From Prevotellaceae bacterium UBA2744 (GTDB lineage: Bacteria; Bacteroidota; Bacteroidia; Bacteroidales; Bacteroidaceae), in NCBI GenBank assembly GCA_002353575.1, contig DEJQ01000033.1, forward strand, positions 1,480 to 65,479: a stretch of DNA of 64,000 nt. Direction: 5' to 3'. Below are positions 1-8,591 of the stretch, piece after piece. A program made the translations under genes and the position numbers. The notes under the pieces are model-generated. The model was not told where the DNA came from. It did not search any database and was given only the letters and a program-made list of their open reading frames with translations. The first letter of the stretch is position 1. The number at the start of each line of letters is the position of its first letter.

Positions 1-1980
1 CCTATCGTAAATCACCTTGTGCGTACTCTTGGACTTTATCCGTATATTGACATGGAAACAGCTTCGTGGCAAGACCAGGTTGCCCATGAAGCCTTCAAGG
101 TGGATGTCGGTGAAAGGGATGACAAAACACTGCACCGGGCGCAGTCGTATCTGTTGAAGATGTTATTGAACGGGACAGACGTGGCGGTCAGTGCGCCTAC
201 AAGTTTTGGTAAAAGCTTTATTGTGGATTCATTTATCGCGCTAAGGAAGCCTGAAAATGTAGTTATTATTGTTCCAACTATCGCTTTGACGGATGAAACA
301 AGAAGGCGACTGTACAAGAAGTTCTCATCGGAATATACCATCATTACCACTCCAGAGGTGGATCTTGGAGAGAGAAACATACTGATTTTTCCCCAAGAGC
401 GTGTGTTTGGCTATCTGGATAAGATAAAAAAGATAGATTTGCTGATTGTAGATGAATTCTATAAGGCTGAACCCGCGACGAAAGATGAACGTGCTAACAT
501 CCTGCTAAAGGCCATCATAGAGCTAAGCCGTAAGGCAAAGCAGCGATATTATCTTGCGCCCAATATATCGAATGTGGAAGAAAATCCCTTCACCAAGGGA
601 ATGGAGTTCGTGAAGATAGACTTTAAGACGGTGATTACTGAATTTCACGAAAACTACAAGGATTTCGACAGTGAGCATCAGGAAGAACAGAAGAAAGAAT
701 GCCTGCTGTCTATTCTAGGAGAAAGAAACACCAAGACGCTGGTTTATGCAGGAAGTCATTCGCAGACAGATGAAGTTCTGGACATACTGATAGAAAATTT
801 GCCGGATGTAAATACATGGATTCTGACGGCCTTCTCTGAATGGTTAAAAGAGAACTATAGTGTGGACTATAAACTGGCACAAGCGGTACTGAAGGGTGTG
901 GGGATTCATAATGGGAAGATACATCGGTCGTTGAGCCAGTTGCAAGTAAAATTGTTTGAAAAGATAGGCAGGATAAACACTCTTGTATCTACCTCATCAA
1001 TCATTGAAGGTGTAAACACGTCAGCAGAGAATGTCGTCTTATGGTCAAACAGAAACGGGAACCGAGGGCTGTCCAGTTTTGCATATAACAATATTGCCGG
1101 GCGTGGAGGCAGGATGTTTCAGTATTTCGTTGGCAGGGTGTACAATCTGGTAGAGCCACCTGCACGCGAGCCCAAAAGCTTGAAATTGGATTTCCCTGAC
1201 GATGTTCTGGTCTCGATTGACATAGAGAAGCATAAGCAGGATTTGACGAGAGAGCAAATCATCAAGATAGTTGCTTTCAGTGAAGAGGTGGATGAGAAAG
1301 TTGGGCAGGGTACATATAGTAAACTGATTAATGCGCCGGAACTGCGAGGATATACAGGGTTTCAGATAAGGGGTGTGGCATCGGAATTGATAGAGAATGA
1401 TGCAGCATTCTCTGGGCTACCACTTCTTTTGTCGGACGATGTACAAAAATGGAATGCTCCTTTGAGAGATTGCTATTATCGTCTGCCCCATATGGAAATT
1501 CCATATTGGCAGTTTATTCGGTTCGTGAAGATACTATCTCAGAACTGGACAAAGACAATACCTGAATTGTTGGCTGAATTGAGGGAAAAGAAAGTTGAGG
1601 TCGGTATTGATTTGTTTTTTGAGTATGAAAGAAGAGTGGCATACGACCTGGCTAATATGCTTGGACAGGTAAATTCAGTAATGAGATATATCAGACCCAA
1701 GTCAAAAGATATCAGCCCGTTTATCTTTAAAGCTTCTCATGCTTTCTTGCCCAAATTGGTGTATGAATTGGAAGAATACGGACTACCTCGAATGTTGAGC
1801 AGGAAGATACAGAATAAAGGTGTGATTAACTTGGAACAAGAGGATAAATCGGTGAATGAAATTCTGATGGAGTTTAAAGAAATTGGTTGTGAACAGTTGT
1901 CGGAAATGCTTGAGTTGAGTAAGTTTGAGACGTATGTTCTGACTTATTTCTATCAAGGGATAACTGCCATGGAGAAGTAG
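1..1980 (+). CDS. Ski2-like DEAD/DEAH helicase, 5' end outside window (possible HamB of Hachiman)
   Basis: The reading frame is open from the first base of the window, so the gene probably starts further left; a GTG at 19 would give 653 aa but sits inside the open frame. Superfamily 2 helicase motifs are visible: a Walker A-like APTSFGKSF near residue 60, motif II as DEFY near residue 146, STSSIIEGVN near 325 and a motif VI-like NIAGRGGRM near 360. The long helical C-terminal part fits Ski2-like helicases. Such proteins are the HamB subunit of the Hachiman anti-phage system, whose HamA partner (DUF1837) would lie just upstream, outside the window. The helicase class is well supported; the Hachiman assignment is inference from helicase type and the defence-like surroundings. 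Confidence 0.8.
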   Translation, partial: PIVNHLVRTLGLYPYIDMETASWQDQVAHEAFKVDVGERDDKTLHRAQSYLLKMLLNGTDVAVSAPTSFGKSFIVDSFIALRKPENVVIIVPTIALTDETRRRLYKKFSSEYTIITTPEVDLGERNILIFPQERVFGYLDKIKKIDLLIVDEFYKAEPATKDERANILLKAIIELSRKAKQRYYLAPNISNVEENPFTKGMEFVKIDFKTVITEFHENYKDFDSEHQEEQKKECLLSILGERNTKTLVYAGSHSQTDEVLDILIENLPDVNTWILTAFSEWLKENYSVDYKLAQAVLKGVGIHNGKIHRSLSQLQVKLFEKIGRINTLVSTSSIIEGVNTSAENVVLWSNRNGNRGLSSFAYNNIAGRGGRMFQYFVGRVYNLVEPPAREPKSLKLDFPDDVLVSIDIEKHKQDLTREQIIKIVAFSEEVDEKVGQGTYSKLINAPELRGYTGFQIRGVASELIENDAAFSGLPLLLSDDVQKWNAPLRDCYYRLPHMEIPYWQFIRFVKILSQNWTKTIPELLAELREKKVEVGIDLFFEYERRVAYDLANMLGQVNSVMRYIRPKSKDISPFIFKASHAFLPKLVYELEEYGLPRMLSRKIQNKGVINLEQEDKSVNEILMEFKEIGCEQLSEMLELSKFETYVLTYFYQGITAMEK

Positions 1981-2061
1981 AGAGGACGGTGGGTAGTAAG
2001 AATTGTTTACGGACTGAGAAAATACAAGATATGAGCGAGATAAAGAATCGCGTCAGAATAA

Positions 2062-2080
2062 CTCCACCACGTTGGTGGAG
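2062..2080. other. Short perfect hairpin between helicase and DUF4062 gene
   Basis: CTCCACCA and TGGTGGAG form a perfect 8-bp stem with a 3-nt loop, 26 nt before the next start codon. No T-run follows, so a simple intrinsic terminator is not supported. It could be an mRNA structure in the leader of the downstream gene or a small palindromic repeat. Confidence 0.35.
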
Positions 2081-2105
2081 AATAGCAAATGAGTTTTAGA
2101 TAGTT

Positions 2106-3614
2106 ATGGTAAAACTATTCATAAGCAGCGTACAGCGGGAGTTTGAGGCGGAGCGTCGGGAGGTGGCGGCGTACATCCGGCAGGATGCGGTGATGGGGCG
2201 GTTCTTCGAGCCGTTCCTGTTCGAGGAACTGCCTGCAAAGGATGTGTCTGCACAACAAGCCTACCTGGCGGAGGTGGCAGAGACGGAGGTGTATCTGGGT
2301 CTCTTCGGGGTGGACTATGGCTATGAGGATGCGGAGGGCATCTCGCCTACGGAGCGGGAATATGACTGCGCTACGGAGAACCATAAGTACAGAATTGTAC
2401 TAATCAAGCAGGCGGACGACCGGCACCCGAAGGAGCAGACGCTGATAAGGAAGGCGGAGCAGGACGTGGTGCGGAATATGTTCGGGTCGTTAGAGGAACT
2501 GAAGAGCGGGGTGTATGCTGCCTTGGTGCATTACCTGGTGCTGAGGGGGTATCTCCACTATGGCCCGTTCGACGCGGCCCTGAATATGAATGCCACCATC
2601 GATGACCTGGACAAGGAGAAAATCCGCTGGTGGACGGGTATGGCGCGGGAGAAAAGGAATTTCCCGCTGACATACAGTGACGAGAATGTGCATAGGATTC
2701 TGAACAGTCTGCATCTGATAGCGGATGACGGAAGGGTGACGAATGCGGCACTGCTGCTGTTTGCGAAGGATCCGCAGAAGTGGTTTGTGTCTTCGACGGT
2801 GAAGTGCGTACAGTTCTACGGAACCAAGGTGCAGAAGCCGCTGGCGAGTCAGCAGATTTATGGCGGAAGCGTGTTTGAGGTGGTGGACCAGGCGGTGGCT
2901 TTCGTGATGTCGCACATCGATGCACGGGTGGGCGAGCGGACGCAGTCGGCACAGGTGGATGTGGAGTATGAATTGCCGGTGCAGGCGGTGACCGAGACGA
3001 TTGTAAATGCTTGTGTACATCGCGATTATCTGAGCACGGGAAGCGTGCAGGTGATGCTGTTCAAGGACAGGTTGGAGGTGTGGAATCCAGGGCGGCTGCC
3101 CAAGGGCATGACGGTGGAGAAACTGGCGGGGGAGCATGCTTCGCTGCCGGTGAATCCGCTGCTGGCGAACCCGGTGTATCTGGCAGGGTATATCGAACAG
3201 GTTGGCACGGGTACGAATGATGTGATAGACAGGTGCGTGGAGCTGGGGCTGAAGAAGCCGGAATTTAGACAGGATGAGGACTTTATGGTGGTGATGTGGA
3301 GACGGAATGTGGTTGGAACGGACGAAGAAAAGCGTAATGGCGAATTAAATGGCGAATTAAATGGCGAATTAAATGGCGAATTAAATGGCGAATTAAATAA
3401 GAGCCAATTATCAACTTTAGAATATATTCGACACCATGAAGGTTGCCAAGCCCAAGAGATATCTGAAAAGATGGGCGTACCATTCAGTACAATTGACAAG
3501 CATATTCGTGTGTTGCTTGAGAGAGAGCTGATTGAACGTCGTGGAAGCAAGAAGACGGGTGGATATTATGTGAAGGGAACAGGGGAACGGGTACCTGTTT
3601 CACAGAAAAACTAA
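2106..3614 (+). CDS. DUF4062 / ATP-binding (HATPase_c_4) / winged-helix protein
   Basis: The 502-aa protein starts with a DUF4062 domain (KLFISSVQREFEAER at residues 3-17, running to about residue 90). A RecG-like/AlbA-type ATP-binding region follows, with the family signature ETIVNACVHRDY near residue 298 and LEVWNPGRLP shortly after. A linker made of five NGEL units lies near residues 411-430, and a winged-helix domain (about 434-490) ends the protein. DUF4062 replaces the AlbA_2 domain usually found at the N-terminus of this family. A sensor or regulator role in a defence island is plausible but unproven. The last 10-15 codons overlap a palindromic motif (GGGTACC) also seen near 6735 and may derive from a REP-like element. 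Confidence 0.8.
   Translation: MVKLFISSVQREFEAERREVAAYIRQDAVMGRFFEPFLFEELPAKDVSAQQAYLAEVAETEVYLGLFGVDYGYEDAEGISPTEREYDCATENHKYRIVLIKQADDRHPKEQTLIRKAEQDVVRNMFGSLEELKSGVYAALVHYLVLRGYLHYGPFDAALNMNATIDDLDKEKIRWWTGMAREKRNFPLTYSDENVHRILNSLHLIADDGRVTNAALLLFAKDPQKWFVSSTVKCVQFYGTKVQKPLASQQIYGGSVFEVVDQAVAFVMSHIDARVGERTQSAQVDVEYELPVQAVTETIVNACVHRDYLSTGSVQVMLFKDRLEVWNPGRLPKGMTVEKLAGEHASLPVNPLLANPVYLAGYIEQVGTGTNDVIDRCVELGLKKPEFRQDEDFMVVMWRRNVVGTDEEKRNGELNGELNGELNGELNGELNKSQLSTLEYIRHHEGCQAQEISEKMGVPFSTIDKHIRVLLERELIERRGSKKTGGYYVKGTGERVPVSQKN
3336..3395 (+). repeat. Five in-frame copies of a 12-bp repeat (NGEL linker)
   Basis: The unit AATGGCGAATTA is repeated five times without mismatch and encodes Asn-Gly-Glu-Leu. 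The repeat falls between the ATP-binding region and the C-terminal winged helix, so copy-number change would alter only linker length while keeping the frame. Confidence 0.95.
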
Positions 3615-3844
3615 GTCAGTAATAATCAATAGTTGAGCAATGCCAAGACGTGCCAGACAATCATCAGGAACTGACGATGGCTGATGTTGGAGATCAGGGG
3701 ACGGTTCTTTGATCCGTTCTTAATTAAGGGATTAAAGTATCCTGTAAGGAATAAAAGTCATTAAGTGATATATGCCGCGACAGGAAACTGATGGCACAAT
3801 GGTTAAGAGTTAATGATTCAAGGTTAATAGTTCAAGATTAGAAG

Positions 3845-4198
3845 ATGGAGAATAATCAACTTATACCTATAGAAGAGAAGGGGGAAATAGTGCTGTATCA
3901 ACCGGATGACAATGTGCGTCTGGAGGTAAGGCTACAGGATGATACTGTATGGCTGACTCAGCAGCAGATGGCTGAGTTGTTTAAGACTACCAAACAGAAT
4001 GTAAGTCTGCATATCAACAATATTTTCCGTGAGGGCGAGTTGATGCAGAATTCAGTTGTCAAGGAATCCTTGACTAACTATAAGCAAGAGGCCTATCTTG
4101 GCTGCCACCACGATAAGCCCCGTGCATACAAGATGAGTGTTGAGACAGTTTCTTGCGACGCTTGGTTGGACCGACTTTCACTTTCTCAACGACGGTAG
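3845..4198 (+). pseudogene. Truncated RhuM-family gene (N-terminal part only)
   Basis: The first ~75 residues match the N-terminal half of RhuM proteins (EIVLYQPDDNVRLEVRLQD, then TVWLTQQQMAELF), as in the complete RhuM gene at 47903-48904. After about base 4078 the frame leaves the family and ends in unrelated residues that are the antisense of a small gene on the other strand. The conserved core (YNLDVIISVGYRV and beyond) is missing. This is a 3'-truncated remnant joined to foreign DNA, not a functional RhuM. Confidence 0.8.
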
Positions 4199-4280
4199 TA
4201 CCAGGATGCTTCTCAGCTTCCTTCATCGGGATGAAACGACCGGTTTCAGCGCTTCTGGCTTTTTCTACTGTTCGTGCCAT
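4074..4280 (-). CDS. Small protein with SAETGRF...HPGTTVVEKVK motif
   Basis: An ATG at 4280 is preceded by an AGGAG ribosome-binding site about 10 nt upstream and opens a 68-aa frame. Its first 45 residues carry a pattern (RSAETGRF, then HPGTTVVE, then a basic stretch) known to me from short uncharacterised bacterial proteins. The last ~22 residues overlap the tail of the RhuM remnant antisense and may not be original. No function can be assigned. A longer frame begins at 4394, but the ribosome-binding site and the motif favour 4280. Confidence 0.5.
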   Translation of the reverse strand: MARTVEKARSAETGRFIPMKEAEKHPGTTVVEKVKVGPTKRRKKLSQHSSCMHGAYRGGSQDRPLAYS

Positions 4281-4483
4281 AATCGATTTCCTGCTCCTTT
4301 CAGGCAATTGTGAAGCCTTGCCCAAGGACTTCGGGTTTGACATCGGATCGGGCAATCCGTTTTTGTTAATGCAACCTGTATGCCAACCTGCCAAGGAATG
4401 ACAAAATAGCAGATTTTATATTTAAATTTCGTGAAAAATGAACGAAATTCCAAAATAAAAAACGCCGAACAGAAAAAATGTCG

Positions 4484-4491
4484 TATCTTTG
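4484..4491 (+). promoter_or_regulatory. Bacteroidetes -7 box for the rloAB pair
   Basis: TATCTTTG matches TAnnTTTG and lies 25 nt before the ATG of the RloA-like gene. A GGAG at 4509-4512 could serve as ribosome-binding site. Confidence 0.65.
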
Positions 4492-4516
4492 CACCGTTAT
4501 ATAAAACTGGAGAATT

Positions 4517-5842
4517 ATGATAGCGGAATTCAAAATCAGGAACTTCTACTCATTGCGCGATGAGCAGACGCTGAGTTTTATCCCTACAAACGACGATACG
4601 TCGCGGGATATATATACGGAGGAGGTGGCGGACGGTGTGTCACTGCTGAAGATAGGCTGTATCTATGGCTCTAACGCCTCGGGAAAGACTAATGTCTTGA
4701 AGGCGCTGGACTTCTTTGCGCAATTTATGGTGAATGACAGCCTGAACAAGGGCGACGAGATTGGGGTGGTGCCATTCTTGCTGGACGATGTATCAGACAA
4801 GGAACGGACGGCATTTGAAATGACGTTTTACTTGAACCGAGAGAAGTATAGGCTCAATCTGGTGCTGGACAATAAGGTCATCTACGAGGAGACGTTGCAG
4901 GTGTATTCCACAGCGCAACCTACACTGCTGTATAGGCGTACTTACAATGCAGAGACGGCATCGACGGAGGTCGCCTTTGGCGGCAAGGTGGGGCTGTTGA
5001 AGAAGAGCAGGGAGGCCATCATCGGCAACACTATCAACAACCAGACGGTGATTGCGGCATTCGGGAAGTCGAATGTGGAGAAATCGAGACTGAATCTGGT
5101 GTATGAGTTCTTCTCCAACGGGATTGCTCCCATCATGTATCCGCAGAGCAGCCTGATGAGTTTTACCAAGCGGCGCATACAGCTGAACAAGGACGGGCGG
5201 CTGAAGAAGTTTATCCTGCATTTCCTGAAGGCATCGGACTTCAACATCTCGGATATTTCCATTCACGAGGAGGAGATGACCATCACGCCCGAAATGGAGC
5301 TGATGATCAAGAACACGCCGGGAATGCCGGAGAAGGCCAAAGCGGAAATCCTGAAGAAGGGGACGCTGCATTCGGACGAGATGTTTTTTGTCCACCACAC
5401 CAGCAATGGCGACAAGGAACTGGACGAGGCGCTGGAGTCGAGAGGGACGAAGCGGTATATGGGGCTGGCCACGCTGCTGTATGACCTGCTGGTTCGTGGT
5501 GTGATTCTGCCCATCGACGAGGTGGAGACGAGCATTCACTATGAGTTGCTGTCGTACTTTATCAGGGTGTTCCTGGCGAATAGCAAGCGGGGCGGGCAGT
5601 TGGTGCTTTCGACGCACGATATCAACCTGCTGGACGAGGATTATATCCGCAGGGACGTGGTCTGGTTCACTGACAAGAATGATGGTGGCGAGACGCAACT
5701 GGTGAGGCTATCGACCCTCGGGCTGCACAAGACGCTGTCGGTGTATAACGCATACAGGCAGGAGAAACTGGTGAACCTGCCGTTCCTGGACAGTATTTAC
5801 ATGGATATGGATGAGTACTATGGAGAAGAGAGCGGCGAATAG
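4517..5842 (+). CDS. RloA-like AAA/ABC-type ATPase (AbiL-type defence, component 1)
   Basis: The 441-aa protein is an ABC/SMC-like ATPase of the AAA_15/AAA_21 type. Visible elements are EFKIRNFYSLRDEQTLSF at the N-terminus, the P-loop YGSNASGKTN near residue 51, the Walker B and catalytic glutamate LPIDEVETSIH near residue 335, and the switch histidine LVLSTHDIN near residue 360. It overlaps the next gene, a RloB homologue. The ATPase plus RloB pair is the architecture of RloA/RloB loci and of the AbiL abortive-infection system. The ATPase probably senses infection and licenses the RloB partner; this role is inferred from the family. Confidence 0.85.
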   Translation: MIAEFKIRNFYSLRDEQTLSFIPTNDDTSRDIYTEEVADGVSLLKIGCIYGSNASGKTNVLKALDFFAQFMVNDSLNKGDEIGVVPFLLDDVSDKERTAFEMTFYLNREKYRLNLVLDNKVIYEETLQVYSTAQPTLLYRRTYNAETASTEVAFGGKVGLLKKSREAIIGNTINNQTVIAAFGKSNVEKSRLNLVYEFFSNGIAPIMYPQSSLMSFTKRRIQLNKDGRLKKFILHFLKASDFNISDISIHEEEMTITPEMELMIKNTPGMPEKAKAEILKKGTLHSDEMFFVHHTSNGDKELDEALESRGTKRYMGLATLLYDLLVRGVILPIDEVETSIHYELLSYFIRVFLANSKRGGQLVLSTHDINLLDEDYIRRDVVWFTDKNDGGETQLVRLSTLGLHKTLSVYNAYRQEKLVNLPFLDSIYMDMDEYYGEESGE

Positions 5843-6425
5843 GAAGGTTCGGAAGAGCATCGCCATCATTGGCGAGGGGCTGACGGAGTACCGTTATGTG
5901 GACGATATTCGTACCACGGAGCGGTACAGGTTCAGTCTGGTGCCGGGTATCCCCAAGCATTCGGATGTGGATGATATTGTGAGAATGTCACAGGAGCGTC
6001 TGAGGGCAGGGTTTGATTACGTGTTGTGTCTGATTGATATGGACGTGATAGAGAGCAGTCATGACAAGATGGAGCATTACAAGGCGTTGAAGCGGGGGAA
6101 TCCGGGAATCATCTTTGTTGAGTCCAGCCCATGTACGGAATACTGGTTCCTGATGCATTACATGCCGGGGCCGTCAAGCAAGGAGTATGCTGATTACGAT
6201 GCCGTGGTACAGGCGCTGAAAAGACATATCCCTAACTACGACAAAACGGAAGCCTTCTTCAACAAGACACATATCTACCGGGAGTTGAAGGAGAAGGGTG
6301 ATATGGCGCGTGCCATCGAGATCTCGCGGGAGCTTGAAGACTTGCGCTCCAGGGAACCGGAAGTGTACAGGTCCTACTCGCAGATGTACAAGTTGTTTGA
6401 TGTGATTGAGGGGATAATGGGGTGA
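5811..6425 (+). CDS. RloB-family protein (TOPRIM-like effector of AbiL-type pair)
   Basis: The 204-aa protein shows RloB hallmarks: IIGEGLTEYRY near residue 19, CLIDMDVIES near residue 70 and SSPCTEYWFLMHY near residue 105. The acidic residues in GEG.TE and the D.D pair fit a TOPRIM-like metal site. The start at 5811 overlaps the upstream ATPase gene by 32 nt; an in-frame ATG at 5820 is an alternative. The overlap indicates translational coupling. RloB/AbiLii is thought to act as the toxic effector when the partner ATPase detects phage; that is family knowledge, not visible here. Confidence 0.85.
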   Translation: MSTMEKRAANRKVRKSIAIIGEGLTEYRYVDDIRTTERYRFSLVPGIPKHSDVDDIVRMSQERLRAGFDYVLCLIDMDVIESSHDKMEHYKALKRGNPGIIFVESSPCTEYWFLMHYMPGPSSKEYADYDAVVQALKRHIPNYDKTEAFFNKTHIYRELKEKGDMARAIEISRELEDLRSREPEVYRSYSQMYKLFDVIEGIMG

Positions 6426-6784
6426 GGGGTATGTTTTGATGGGATTTACATCGATTGTGTTACGGAACTCGAAAAGACTACGGAAAAGACTACGGAAAAG
6501 AGTGATGAGGGTGTAAATGGCGGATTAAATGGTCAATTAAACGATAGCCAGAAAGAGACCTTTGAGTTTATAAAAGCTCACGAAGGTTATAATACAACCA
6601 AAATAGCGGACGTCCTTGGCAAACCATTCAGAACCATTGTTAAGCATATAAATGTGCTTCTTGAATTGAATATGATAGAGCGTCGTGGTAGTAAGAAGAC
6701 GGGTGGATATTACGTAAAGAAAAAGGAAACAGGGGGACGGGTACCTGTTCACAGAAAAACTAAGTCAGTAATGATCAATAGTTG
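6426..6784 (+). pseudogene. C-terminal remnant of an AlbA/ATP-binding regulator (winged helix and tail)
   Basis: Directly after the RloB stop the same frame stays open, without a start codon, to a TGA at 6782-6784. It encodes a linker (EKTTEKTTEK, then NGGLNGQLN) and a winged-helix domain ending ERRGSKKTGGYYVK. This end is closely similar to the C-terminus of the DUF4062 protein at 2106-3614. The similarity continues past the stop into non-coding DNA (compare 3615-3690 with 6770-6840). It is a duplicated or recombined 3' end whose N-terminal part is gone, possibly replaced when the RloAB pair arrived. Confidence 0.75.
6471..6500 (+). repeat. 2.5 copies of a 12-bp repeat in the remnant linker
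   Basis: GAAAAGACTACG occurs twice, followed by a half unit, encoding EKTTEKTTEK. It sits at the same linker position as the NGEL and GKDT repeats of the two neighbouring regulator genes, but its sequence differs. Confidence 0.85.
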
Positions 6785-6873
6785 AGAATGCCAAGGCAGG
6801 CGAGACAAGCATCTGGAACTGACGATGGCTGATGTTTGAAGGCTGATGGAAGATGTAAGAACTACGATGTAAG

Positions 6874-6957
6874 ATGAAACTCATAGACAAACAATTGTTA
6901 GATGACGTAAGTAGGCAGGCACAAAAGTCTGACAGGCTGAGGAAGCAGAGATGTTGA
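6874..6957 (+). pseudogene. N-terminal remnant of a WbuC-type cupin gene
   Basis: The 27-codon frame reads MKLIDKQLLDDVSRQAQKSD and then RLRKQRC before a stop. This matches the conserved N-terminus of WbuC-family cupin proteins found in O-antigen and capsule loci. The cupin barrel and its metal ligands are absent, so the gene was cut after about 23 codons. It suggests that the island broke into a former polysaccharide locus. Confidence 0.6.
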
Positions 6958-6975
6958 AATTGGATAGTTGAATGT

Positions 6976-8472
6976 TTGCGAAATGATATGGATGAGATAA
7001 GGACAAGTGTGGAGATACATTCCTTGATAGCTGAATGTACGGCATACGACTTCAAGGAGATGCTGGAGGAGAAGAAGCCTAAGAGTTGGCTGAAGAGCGT
7101 GAGTGCGTTTGCTAATACTTTGGGTGGCTCGCTGTTCTTTGGCGTTGACAACGATGGCGTGGTGAAGGGGCTGGAGGACATTCAGCACGTGACGGAGGTT
7201 ATCAGCATGAAGATTCGCGACTATATGGATCCGCTGCCGGAGGTGGAGGCGATTACGCTGGAGATTGAAGGGAAGCATGTGCTGCAACTGAAGGTGAAGG
7301 AGGGCTTGTACACTCCGTATTATTATGTGGGTGATGGTCAGCGAGTGGCTTTTGTGCGCAATGGTGACGAGAGTTTGCCGGCAACAGGTGAGCAGATGGT
7401 GAGGCTGGTGCTGAAGGGCTCGAACAGGACGTATGACTCATTGCGTACGGATAAAAGGGTGGAGGATTATTCGTTTGCTATCCTGGCAAATACCTTCAAG
7501 GAACGTGTGCAACAGGATTGGGACAAAAAGTATCTGCAGTCGTTTGGACTGGTGACGGATGATGGCTATCTGACGAATGCTGGCGGGCTGTTTGCAGACG
7601 ATTGCTGGCTGAGTCAGTCTCGTCTGTACTGCACACGCTGGGATGGACTTGAGAAAACTGATGCCATCAATGATGCGGAGTTCAAGGGGAATATCCTTTT
7701 GTTGCTACGTGAGGCGATGAACTTTGTGAAATCAAATACAAGGAAGGGTTGGGAGAAGCTGCCCGACGGCAGAAAGAACAAGCCGGAGTATGCGGAAAGA
7801 GCCGTATTGGAGGCTATGGTGAATCATTTCATTCACAGGGACTATACGGTGATGGGCGGTGAGGTGCATCTGGACATCTATGATGACAGGATTGCCGTGA
7901 CGTAGCCGGGCGGTATGTACAGCGGCCGGCAGGTGCAGGATGTTCCACTGGAGGATATTTCGTCGTTGAGGCGAAACCCTGTGCTGGCAGATGTGATGGC
8001 ACAACTGGACTATATGGAGAAGCGTGGTAGCGGACTGAAGCGCATCTGCAACGAGACAAAGGCGTTGGAGGCGTATAAGGATGACAGACGGCCTGTGTTC
8101 AAGTCTTCGCCTAGTCAGTTTATGACTGTGATTTACTCTGTAGATTATAATATTACAGGTAAAGATACAGGTAAAGATACAGGTAAAGATACAGGTAAAG
8201 ATACAGGTAAAGATACAGGTAAAGATACAAAGGCACCTGTCAGACCAGATATTTATGTACTTAAACTAATAAATACTGTTGGAGATAAAACTTTAACAGT
8301 AAAAGATATGATGGAAAGAATAGGATTGAAAGGATCTGATAATTTCCGAAATAAATATTTAAATCCTGCCATTGAAGGTGGTTATATGGCACTACTTTAT
8401 CCCGAAAATAAAACGAATAAAGGTCAAGCATATTATCTGACGGAATTGGGTAAGCAATTGATTAAGAAATAA
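6976..8472 (+). pseudogene. AlbA_2 / ATP-binding regulator interrupted by an in-frame amber codon
   Basis: Two open frames (6976-7905 and 7915-8472) are in the same phase and separated only by a TAG at 7903-7905. The N-terminal AlbA_2 domain has YDFKEMLEE and SAFANTLGGSLFFGVDNDG; the ATP-binding region has EAMVNHFIHRDY. The family motif normally reads VTSPGGM; here it reads VT-stop-PGGM, so one base change (probably TCG to TAG) explains the break. A GKDT-repeat linker and a C-terminal winged-helix-like domain follow. Intact length would be about 498 aa, normal for the family. It is either a fresh pseudogene, a readthrough gene or a sequencing error. Confidence 0.8.
8158..8229 (+). repeat. Six in-frame copies of a 12-bp repeat (GKDT linker)
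   Basis: GGTAAAGATACA is repeated six times without mismatch and encodes Gly-Lys-Asp-Thr. It lies between the ATP-binding part and the C-terminal DNA-binding-like part of the interrupted AlbA-type regulator. Confidence 0.95.
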
Positions 8473-8591
8473 AGTAAATTTGAAAATAAAAATCAAGAAC
8501 CTGTCCCGGTGTTCGTTGAGATCCGAACGATAACTATAACGATAATGACAGGTGGTAAGGAATGCTTACAGACTGAGAAATATACAATCGT

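Noticed and set aside
2404..3137. Long minus-strand frames opposite the DUF4062 gene
   Set aside because: Compositional shadows of a GC-rich coding strand; residues are Pro/His/Arg-biased without domains.
4153..4401. 82-aa plus-strand frame
   Set aside because: Antisense of the small SAETGRF-type gene, which has the better ribosome-binding site and motif.
4793..5698. 301-aa minus-strand frame opposite the RloA-like gene
   Set aside because: The plus strand has complete ATPase motifs; the opposite frame is a His/Leu/Gln-rich shadow.
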